5,079 nt of DNA, taken from positions 1-5,079 of the forward strand of contig JAQTRN010000091.1 in NCBI GenBank assembly GCA_028711795.1, written 5' to 3'. The DNA comes from Dehalococcoidales bacterium. GTDB lineage: Bacteria; Chloroflexota; Dehalococcoidia; Dehalococcoidales; JAQTRN01. The notes below the pieces were generated by a model. That model did no database searches, was not told the origin of the DNA, and saw only the letters and a program-made list of their open reading frames with translations. A program made the translations under genes and the position numbers. Of the stretch, positions 1-5,079 are shown one piece after another (within the stretch, counting starts at the first letter, position 1; each line of letters starts with the position of its first letter).

Positions 1-821
1 TTATCCAAGGCAGCGTGCTGGATGAGGAAGCGCTGAAGCGCGCCTTTTCCCGGCATCTGGACTTTGTGTTTCATCTGGCCGCTCATTTTGCCAACCAGAA
101 CTCGGTGGACAGTCCTGAGACCGACCTCCAGGTGAATGGCCTGGGCACTCTTAAAGTCCTGGAGTATTCACATCTAAGCCAGGTCAGCCGGTTCGTCTTT
201 GCCTCATCCGGCTGTTCCGTCTATGGCAGTGAGGCTCCATTGCCGCTAAAAGAGGACTTCGTATCTCTGCATCTGGACACTCCCTATCAAATCACCAAGC
301 TCCTGGGGGAACTCTACTGCAACTTCTTCCACAACTACTATGGCCTGCCGGTGGCCATCGCCCGCTACTTCAATGTTTACGGCCCCGGCGAAATACCCGG
401 TGCCTACCGCAATGTCATTCCCAACTTCATGTGGTGGGCGCTGCACGGGAAGCCACTGCCGGTTACCGGCACCGGTGAGGAGACCCGCGATTTCACCTTC
501 GTTGAGGATATCGTCGACGGTACACTGCGGTTAGGCGTCATGCCCGAGGCCATCGGCGAGGCCTTTAACCTGGCCTCCGAGACTGAAACCAAGGTGATCG
601 ACGTCGCCAATATGGTCAACGGGATTACCGGCAACAAAGCCGGAATCGAACTGGTGCCGCGACGGGACTGGGACAAGATAACCCGCCGCCGGGCATCTAT
701 CGAGAAGGCTAATAAGACTCTGGGCTATCAACCCGGGATGAAGATAAAGGACGGCGTGAAGCATGTCTATAGCTGGATAATGGAGAACCGGGAGAAGATC
801 GAAAGAGACGCCAGGTTTTAG
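1..821 (+). CDS. NAD-dependent epimerase/dehydratase (extended SDR), 5'-truncated
   Basis: This is a nucleotide-sugar epimerase/dehydratase of the extended short-chain dehydrogenase family, cut by the left edge. The open frame runs from base 3 (I-Q-G-S, then V-L-D-E-E). The GTG at 15 is probably an internal valine, because the conserved core is already under way there. Aligned with the GalE encoded downstream, roughly 45 to 50 N-terminal residues are missing, including the GxxGxxG NAD-binding loop. Counting from base 15, visible family marks are HLAA (20-23), the ASSG strand with the catalytic Ser region (63-66), the YxxxK pair Tyr91/Lys95 in YQITK, RYFNVYGPGE (117-126) and RDFTFVEDIVDG (158-169), which belongs to the substrate-binding part. 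Family knowledge says such enzymes epimerise, dehydrate or decarboxylate UDP-, dTDP- or GDP-sugars. The exact substrate cannot be read here. The protein is cytosolic. Its TAG stop lies 6 bases before the next gene, so the two are probably co-transcribed. It is clearly different from the second SDR at 2010-2990. Confidence 0.9.
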   Translation, partial: IQGSVLDEEALKRAFSRHLDFVFHLAAHFANQNSVDSPETDLQVNGLGTLKVLEYSHLSQVSRFVFASSGCSVYGSEAPLPLKEDFVSLHLDTPYQITKLLGELYCNFFHNYYGLPVAIARYFNVYGPGEIPGAYRNVIPNFMWWALHGKPLPVTGTGEETRDFTFVEDIVDGTLRLGVMPEAIGEAFNLASETETKVIDVANMVNGITGNKAGIELVPRRDWDKITRRRASIEKANKTLGYQPGMKIKDGVKHVYSWIMENREKIERDARF

Positions 822-827
822 GCAATA

Positions 828-2006
828 ATGAAAATCCTGCAGGTGATACCCTATTTTGTGCCGGCGTGGGACTTCGGCGGACCGGTACGGGTCTGCTACG
901 AGCTATCAAAACAACTGGTAAGCAGAGGACATGAGGTCACCGTCTTTACCACCGATACCCGGGATGCCAGCCGCCGAATCACCGAAACAGCAGAGACAAT
1001 GGAAGGTATCAGGGTAAAGCGCTTCCGTAATATCAGCAACACCGTCGCTTACCGCCATAAGATCTTTCTATCCCCCGGTATGTTATCAGTGACAGAAGAA
1101 CTAGCTAACTTCGACATAATCCACATGCATGAATTCCAGACTCTCCAGAATGTCATGATTTCTCACCTGGCAAAAGGGCTGAGAGTCCCCTATATCCTGC
1201 AGGCTCACGGTTCGATTCCACTGATCGGGGCGAAACGGGGTCTCAAGAGACTATTTAATCATCTGTGGGGCTACCGGCTACTGAGGAATGCTTCCCGTCT
1301 GATCGCTCTGACCGAGACTGAGGTCGCACAATATTGGGGCATGGGTGCCGACCCAAACAAAATTGAAATCGTCCCCAACGGTATCGACCTGACTGAATTT
1401 GACAATCTGCCGGCTCCTGGGAGTTTTAAAAACAAATACCGCCTGAACAACGAGGAGAAAATTGTCCTCTATGTTGGCCGGATTCATGAAGCCAAGGGGC
1501 TGGACCTGCTGGTCAGGGCTTTTGACAGATGCACGGGTGAACCCGATAATGCCCGGCTGGTAATAGTTGGTCCGGATGACGGTTATCTGCCTAAATTGAA
1601 GAAACTGGTCAGCGAACTAAACATTCAGGAGAAAGTACTTTTCACCGGACCGCTCTATGGCCGGGAGAAACTGGAAGCCTATGTTGATGCCACGGTTTTC
1701 GTCACGCCTTCTTTTTCCGGCTTCCCCATGACTTTCATTGAGGCCAGTGCCTGTGGCTTGCCGATGGTTACTACCGAAAGAGGAGACCGGCTCGATTGGA
1801 TCGACCAACAAGCCGGTCTTGTTACTGCATACAATGAGACCGAGATTTGGAAAGCGACCTCACGTGTCTTAAAGGACCCCGCTCTAGCTGAACGGTTCGG
1901 TAATAAAGGACGCCAAATAGTAGCCGACCGATTTAGCTGGGCAGCTCTGGCTGAAAAGGTCGAACACGTTTATGTCAGTTGTTTGAACGAGAAACGAGCG
2001 AGTTGA
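828..2006 (+). CDS. Glycosyltransferase family 4 (GT-B fold)
   Basis: This is a 392-residue retaining glycosyltransferase of the GT4 type, predicted to move a sugar from a nucleotide donor onto a lipid-linked or growing glycan at the cytoplasmic face of the membrane. The N-terminal acceptor domain (about 1-190) opens with MKILQVIPYF and a glycine-rich loop FGGPVR (16-21), then HMHEF (99-103) and QAHGS (125-129). The C-terminal donor domain has IVPNGID (181-187), YVGRIHEAKG (215-224) with the phosphate-binding Arg218 and Lys223, and GFPMTFIEASACGLP (298-312) with Glu305. The first Glu of the usual E-x7-E motif is Ser297. The length is normal for the family. The ATG at 828 is chosen because it gives the standard N-terminus; a short AGG (820-822) overlapping the previous stop is the only ribosome-binding candidate. 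The gene sits 6 bases after the SDR gene and 3 bases before galE. Donor and acceptor are unknown. Confidence 0.92.
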   Translation: MKILQVIPYFVPAWDFGGPVRVCYELSKQLVSRGHEVTVFTTDTRDASRRITETAETMEGIRVKRFRNISNTVAYRHKIFLSPGMLSVTEELANFDIIHMHEFQTLQNVMISHLAKGLRVPYILQAHGSIPLIGAKRGLKRLFNHLWGYRLLRNASRLIALTETEVAQYWGMGADPNKIEIVPNGIDLTEFDNLPAPGSFKNKYRLNNEEKIVLYVGRIHEAKGLDLLVRAFDRCTGEPDNARLVIVGPDDGYLPKLKKLVSELNIQEKVLFTGPLYGREKLEAYVDATVFVTPSFSGFPMTFIEASACGLPMVTTERGDRLDWIDQQAGLVTAYNETEIWKATSRVLKDPALAERFGNKGRQIVADRFSWAALAEKVEHVYVSCLNEKRAS

Positions 2007-2009
2007 ATT

Positions 2010-2990
2010 ATGGCTATTCTGGTGACTGGTGCCGCTGGCTATATCGGTAGCGTCGTAGTTGAGGAACTACTGAAGGCAGGTAAGACCGTCATCGCCCTGG
2101 ACAACCTTAGCCAGGGCTATCGGCAAGCAGTGGCTCCAGAAGCAGTCTTTATCCGGACTGACCTGGCCGACTTACCGGGACTGGAGAGCGCCTTTCGCCA
2201 TTCAACCATTGAGTCGGTTATACATCTGGCCGCTCTATCTATCGTGGAGCGCTCCATGAGCGACCCCGCCTCGTCTTTCCGCAACAATATCGTCGGTGGC
2301 TTGAACCTCCTGGACGTGATGCTCAAATATGGAGTCACTAAATTCGTCTTTTCGTCTAGCGCCGCGGTCTATGGTGAGCCGGACAAGGCCCCTATTAAAG
2401 AAATGGACGCCAAAAGACCCCTTAATCCTTATGGCGAGTCGAAATTAATGTTCGAGAGGATATTGTACTGGTACGGACAAGCCTACGGGCTCAAGTCAGT
2501 CTCACTACGTTATTTCAACGCATCTGGTGCTAGTGAACACTGCGGAGAATGTCACCACCCGGAAACCCATCTTATCCCTAACATTCTCAAAGTTGCCTCG
2601 GGACAGTTTAGTGAAGTCTCGGTATACGGGACTGACTATCCCACCAGTGATGGTAGCTGTATTCGTGATTATGTCCACGTATTGGATATCGCTCAGGCTC
2701 ACATTCTGGCTCTCGAATACCTGCCGAAAAGTAATAGTGCCGAAGCCTTCAATTTGGGAAATGACAAGGGCTTTTCAGTACTAGAGGTAGTCGAAACGGC
2801 AAGGAAAGTGACCGGTACCCAGATACGAACGGCAATTCATCCGCGCCGGCCGGGCGACCCAGCAGTACTGGTGGCTAGTTCTGAGTTGGCCAGATCCAAA
2901 TTGGGCTGGCAGCCACAATTCACTGAGATGGAAGATATCATTGGGAGTGCCTGGCGCTGGCAGAAGACGCACCCACATGGTTATTCTTAG
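2010..2990 (+). CDS. galE: UDP-glucose 4-epimerase (GalE type)
   Basis: This gene encodes a 326-residue extended SDR closely matching the GalE pattern. GalE interconverts UDP-glucose and UDP-galactose through a tightly bound NAD and a 4-keto intermediate, supplying galactose donors for glycan synthesis. Visible motifs are GAAGYIG (7-13, NAD loop), Asp31-Asn32 (cofactor ribose region), HLAA (72-75), SSSAAVYG (115-122) with catalytic Ser117, YGESK (141-145) with Tyr141 and Lys145, RYFNASGA (167-174), the PETHLIPN segment (184-191) and DGSCIRDYVHVLDIA (214-228), a GalE hallmark. RRPGD (279-283) precedes the gatekeeper position, which is Leu287 rather than the Tyr299 of E. coli GalE, so N-acetylated substrates are possible. 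The length is slightly below the 338 residues of the E. coli enzyme, and the protein looks complete. The ATG follows the glycosyltransferase stop by 3 bases with only a weak ribosome-binding sequence, which suggests translational coupling. A related sugar epimerase is the alternative to true GalE. Confidence 0.93.
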   Translation: MAILVTGAAGYIGSVVVEELLKAGKTVIALDNLSQGYRQAVAPEAVFIRTDLADLPGLESAFRHSTIESVIHLAALSIVERSMSDPASSFRNNIVGGLNLLDVMLKYGVTKFVFSSSAAVYGEPDKAPIKEMDAKRPLNPYGESKLMFERILYWYGQAYGLKSVSLRYFNASGASEHCGECHHPETHLIPNILKVASGQFSEVSVYGTDYPTSDGSCIRDYVHVLDIAQAHILALEYLPKSNSAEAFNLGNDKGFSVLEVVETARKVTGTQIRTAIHPRRPGDPAVLVASSELARSKLGWQPQFTEMEDIIGSAWRWQKTHPHGYS

Positions 2991-2999
2991 GGTTGTTAT

Positions 3000-3004
3000 A
3001 GGAG
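3000..3004 (+). promoter_or_regulatory. Shine-Dalgarno site of the methyltransferase gene
   Basis: AGGAG lies in the 20-base gap after galE, with 6 bases between it and the ATG at 3011. It is one of the better-formed ribosome-binding sites in the window and supports that ATG as the start. Nothing else, neither terminator nor promoter, is evident in this short gap. Confidence 0.75.
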
Positions 3005-3010
3005 TAACCG

Positions 3011-3697
3011 ATGAATAGCAGGAAATTCTATGAGGAAATGTACAGCGGCCAGCCCAAGAACGAGCAGAGGCTTCCCTATCTATATCGCAAGCTCCGAAGA
3101 TTTGAGTTGAATAGATATGACATTACCGAGAGGCTGGCTCCCGGCGGTGTCTCTCTTCTGGATATTGGTTGTGGTGACGGCGAACTACTGCTCCGCTTGA
3201 AAGACAAATATCAAGAGCTCTGGGGAATCGATATCGCCGAACCCAGAATTGACCGCATTAAAAAAGGGCTTCCACAAGGTTGCCATATTCATGTCCGTGT
3301 CGAGGACACTAACGAGAAACTGGATTTCGCCGATAACTCTTTTGACACAATCACGGTCGTATCAGTATTGGAACATGTTTTCGACCCCTACCATCTGATC
3401 AGGGAATGCCACCGGCTATTGCGCCCCGGCGGGACCCTGATAGTGCAGGTGCCGAACGTAGCCTGGTTTCCCAACCGTATCCGACTGCTTCTGGGTAAGT
3501 TGCCCGTGACTTCCGACGAAAGCGGTTGGGATGGCGGTCACCTGCACTATTTCACCGTAACCTCGCTTAAAAACCTCTTTAGACAGGAGGGACTGGAAGT
3601 AGTTAAGGTCGACTACAGCGGTATCTTCGCCAGTGTAAGAAAGGTCTGGGGGCCTTTCTTAGGAGGCGATATAGTGGCCGTCGGTATAAAGAGATGA
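3011..3697 (+). CDS. Class I SAM-dependent methyltransferase
   Basis: This is a 228-residue Rossmann-fold methyltransferase of the Methyltransf_11/23 (UbiE- or MetW-like) kind. SAM-binding motif I is LLDIGCGDGE (49-58). The acidic residue ending strand 2 is Asp74 in GIDIAE (72-77). The FDTITVVSVLEHV stretch (111-123) is the motif around strand 4, and LLRPGGTLIVQVPN (136-149) is the usual post-strand-4 signature. The C-terminal GGHLHYFT (175-182) followed by a helix ending in RQEGLEV (191-197) is common in members found in polysaccharide clusters. There is no signal peptide or clear membrane helix, so it should act in the cytosol. From its place between galE and two glycosyltransferase genes I infer that it O- or N-methylates a sugar or caps a glycan chain, but the acceptor is unproven. 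The ATG at 3011 has a good AGGAG site. The stop TGA overlaps the next gene's ATG (ATGA, 3694-3697), indicating coupled translation. Confidence 0.9.
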   Translation: MNSRKFYEEMYSGQPKNEQRLPYLYRKLRRFELNRYDITERLAPGGVSLLDIGCGDGELLLRLKDKYQELWGIDIAEPRIDRIKKGLPQGCHIHVRVEDTNEKLDFADNSFDTITVVSVLEHVFDPYHLIRECHRLLRPGGTLIVQVPNVAWFPNRIRLLLGKLPVTSDESGWDGGHLHYFTVTSLKNLFRQEGLEVVKVDYSGIFASVRKVWGPFLGGDIVAVGIKR

Positions 3698-4857
3698 GAA
3701 TCATTCATATCATAGACTATTTTCATCCTCAGCTTGGCTACCAGGAGACATTCCTGCCGCGGGAGCAGGCCAAACTAGGGCACGAGGTCTACATGGTGAC
3801 CTCGGACCGATACTCACCGGTTATCTATCCCGCCAACAGAGAGCTACTCGGCAAAAGGATCAAGGGAGCCGGGTTCTTTGAAGAGGAAGGCATCAAGGTA
3901 TGGCGGTTGAAGACGCTGTTTGAAGTGCCTCACGCCATCTGGATGAGGGGTCTGGAACAGAAGATTCAAGAACTCAAGCCAGATATAGTCATCATGCACG
4001 GCATTGTCAACTGCCAGGCTATCAGAGTGGCACAACTCAAGACAAGGCTGAGTAGCCTCAAACTGATATATGACGATCACATGGCCTTTATGGCCAGCCG
4101 CAGCCGGCTGGCAGTCCTTTACCCGGTCTTCAAACGGCTGTTCTCACCGCTCATCCAGCAAACAGCCGATGCCCTGGTAGCGGTGGCGGACACCAGCCGG
4201 GCGTTTATGCACCAGAAGTATGGCATTCCTCTCGACCGGATAACGGTCATTCCCCTGGGAGCTGATGACGAGCTTTTCCGGTTTGACCCCGTAGCCAGAC
4301 GCAAAATCAGACAGCAACTCTCGGTCGCCACCGACGAGATACTTTTTGTGTATGCCGGTAAAATCATCCCGGAAAAGGGACCGCACCTGCTGGTACAGGC
4401 GGCGCTGAAGTTGATGGAGCGGTACAGTCACGTAAAAGTCCTGTTGCTGGGCAACGGCCCCGCAGAATACCTGACCGCAATCAAGCAGGAAATAGCAGCG
4501 GCGAACCGGAGAGATAAGTTCATCTGGCATAGCGCCGTACCCAATAGAGCGCTGGCCGGGTTCTATGCCGCATCTGACGTCGCCGTCTGGCCGCGCGAAA
4601 GTTCTTTGAGTATGCTCGAAGCTATGGCCGGCGGCCTGCCCATCATCATCAGCGATAAATCGGAGGTCCTGGAGCGTATCCGATGGCACAACGGGCTGTC
4701 GTACATCGGAGATGACCCTACCGACCTGGCGCGACAGATGGAATCATTGTTTGACGCCGGCTTAAGAGAAGAGTTGGGCGCTAACGGACGGAAGGCCATC
4801 GAAACCGAGCTTAGCTGGCAGGTAATCGCCCGGAAGTTCCTGGAGATAGTCCAGTGA
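3694..4857 (+). CDS. Glycosyltransferase family 4 (GT-B fold), second copy type
   Basis: This is a 387-residue GT4-type glycosyltransferase, not a close copy of the one at 828-2006. The N-terminal domain starts MRIIHIIDYFHPQLGYQE and carries the acceptor-side loop around GYQETFLPREQAKLGHE (15-31) and DDHM (127-130). The donor domain shows VIPLGAD (185-191), YAGKIIPEKG (220-229) with Lys228, LLLGNGP (250-256) and WPRESSLSMLEAMAGGLP (299-316) with Glu309. Two family positions are altered. The usual Arg after the YVG/YAG strand is Lys223, and the first Glu of E-x7-E is displaced by one (Glu302, giving E-x6-E, with Arg301 at the standard place). The rest is intact and there is no frameshift, so this is probably a functional subfamily variant. 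The ATG overlaps the methyltransferase stop by 4 bases; no in-frame start codon lies in the 36 bases upstream, and the N-terminus fits the family. Its own stop overlaps the next GTG. The sugar and linkage are unknown. Confidence 0.92.
   Translation: MRIIHIIDYFHPQLGYQETFLPREQAKLGHEVYMVTSDRYSPVIYPANRELLGKRIKGAGFFEEEGIKVWRLKTLFEVPHAIWMRGLEQKIQELKPDIVIMHGIVNCQAIRVAQLKTRLSSLKLIYDDHMAFMASRSRLAVLYPVFKRLFSPLIQQTADALVAVADTSRAFMHQKYGIPLDRITVIPLGADDELFRFDPVARRKIRQQLSVATDEILFVYAGKIIPEKGPHLLVQAALKLMERYSHVKVLLLGNGPAEYLTAIKQEIAAANRRDKFIWHSAVPNRALAGFYAASDVAVWPRESSLSMLEAMAGGLPIIISDKSEVLERIRWHNGLSYIGDDPTDLARQMESLFDAGLREELGANGRKAIETELSWQVIARKFLEIVQ
4093..4112 (+). repeat. Perfect inverted repeat (8-bp arms, 4-base loop) inside the glycosyltransferase gene
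   Basis: GCCAGCCG (4093-4100) and CGGCTGGC (4105-4112) are exact reverse complements separated by CAGC. The stem is seven G-C pairs and one A-T pair. It encodes A-S-R-S-R-L-A in the glycosyltransferase. No T-run follows (AGTCCTTT), so it is not a standard intrinsic terminator. It may be a coding coincidence in a GC-rich stretch. Confidence 0.6.
4842..4845 (+). promoter_or_regulatory. Shine-Dalgarno site of the 3'-truncated glycosyltransferase gene
   Basis: GGAG lies inside the end of the preceding glycosyltransferase gene, 8 bases before the GTG at 4854. It decides the start of the last gene, whose N-terminus contains no nearby in-frame ATG. Confidence 0.65.
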
Positions 4858-5079
4858 TTACAGTCTGTATCGCCGATGGCTGGAGCACCCACGTCCCGGA
4901 GTGGACTAACTGGTTTGCCCGGAGAGGTCACACCGTCCACCTGGTATCCCCCCGCTTTCCTGCCGACGCCAGCATATATGACCCGGCGATAAAACGCCAC
5001 CAGTTACTCCGACTGCCCCCGGGGAGTACCGGACAGCTAGCCGGCTACCTGGGCAGCCCTGCCTGGCCGGGACAAGTCC
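4854..5079 (+). CDS. Probable glycosyltransferase (GT4-like N-terminal domain), 3'-truncated
   Basis: An open frame starts at GTG 4854 and runs without a stop to the right edge, giving 75 codons. It begins (V/M)ITVCIADGWSTHVPEW and continues NWFARRGHTVHLVSPRF (19-35). This is the strand, loop, helix and RGH-x-V-x-L-V-S-P pattern seen at the start of GT4-like glycosyltransferases that read roughly as ITV...H...W...LARRGHEVHLVS. The rest of the acceptor domain and the whole donor domain lie outside the window, so no catalytic residue can be checked. The GTG overlaps the TGA of the previous gene (GTGA, 4854-4857) and is preceded by GGAG at 8 bases, which supports translational coupling in the same operon. 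I infer a third glycosyltransferase of the same glycan pathway. Another GT-B protein cannot be excluded. Confidence 0.75.
   Translation, partial: MITVCIADGWSTHVPEWTNWFARRGHTVHLVSPRFPADASIYDPAIKRHQLLRLPPGSTGQLAGYLGSPAWPGQV

Noticed and set aside
458..470. GCCGGT-T-ACCGGC palindrome, with a further ACCGGT close by
   Set aside because: The one-base centre cannot form a useful loop, and the sequence encodes the conserved P-V-T-G-T-G segment of the SDR; no operator-like context.
404..676. 90-residue open frame on the minus strand
   Set aside because: It is antisense to conserved SDR motifs (RYFNVYGPGE region onward) and has no motif of its own.
834..1204. Repeated ATCCTGCAGG at 834-843 and 1195-1204
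   Set aside because: Two isolated copies, each coding I-L-Q within the glycosyltransferase, with no further flanking similarity.
72..2235. Identical 13-base word CATCTGGCCGCTC at 72-84 and 2223-2235
   Set aside because: Both copies encode the conserved H-L-A-A motif of the two SDR enzymes. Shared protein motif plus similar codon choice explains it better than a repeat element or recent duplication.
2245..2256. Perfect 12-base palindrome TGGAGCGCTCCA
   Set aside because: It is inside galE, coding for V-E-R-S-M, with no promoter nearby; a single short palindrome is expected by chance.
2991..3010. Possible terminator or promoter in the gap after galE
   Set aside because: Only 20 bases, no inverted repeat and no T-run; it contains just the ribosome-binding site of the next gene.
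4144..4689. 181-residue open frame on the minus strand
   Set aside because: It lies wholly opposite the well-supported GT4 gene, has no recognisable domain, and reads as an antisense shadow of its codons.
4563..5000. 145-residue open frame on the minus strand spanning the last gene junction
   Set aside because: It overlaps two plus-strand glycosyltransferase frames, shows no family motif and has low-complexity Ser/Arg-rich content typical of antisense frames.

Overview
The window is a gap-free, single-direction (+ strand) stretch of a surface-glycan or exopolysaccharide biosynthesis locus. It holds six coding regions. The first is cut by the left edge and the last by the right edge. Spacings are a few bases, or start/stop overlaps of the ATGA and GTGA type. 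The longest non-coding gap is 20 bases, between galE and the methyltransferase gene. This layout suggests one transcript whose promoter and terminator lie outside the window; I see neither inside it.

Order from left to right: (1) a 5'-truncated extended SDR nucleotide-sugar epimerase/dehydratase; (2) a complete GT4-type glycosyltransferase; (3) a complete GalE-type UDP-glucose 4-epimerase; (4) a complete class I SAM-dependent methyltransferase; (5) a second complete GT4-type glycosyltransferase, overlapping gene 4 by 4 bases; (6) the first 75 codons of a probable third glycosyltransferase, with a GTG start overlapping the stop of gene 5. The likely division of labour is that the two SDR enzymes make or interconvert nucleotide sugars, the glycosyltransferases add sugars to a growing glycan on the cytoplasmic side, and the methyltransferase may modify a sugar or cap the chain. 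None of the complete proteins shows a signal peptide or a clear membrane segment, so all are probably cytosolic or peripheral. No polymerase, flippase or ABC exporter gene is visible.

The organism cannot be fixed from this sequence. Moderate GC content, dense gene packing, usable Shine-Dalgarno sequences (AGGAG, GGAG) and GTG start use point to a prokaryote. The protein style (for example WPRESS...EAMAGG in gene 5) feels like uncultured anaerobic bacteria such as Chloroflexota, but that is a weak impression. I found no mobile elements, CRISPR arrays, RNA genes or broken genes. The region looks like an ordinary glycan cluster. The points most worth checking are variant active-site motifs in both glycosyltransferases, the specificity-determining residue of GalE, and an internal hairpin in gene 5.
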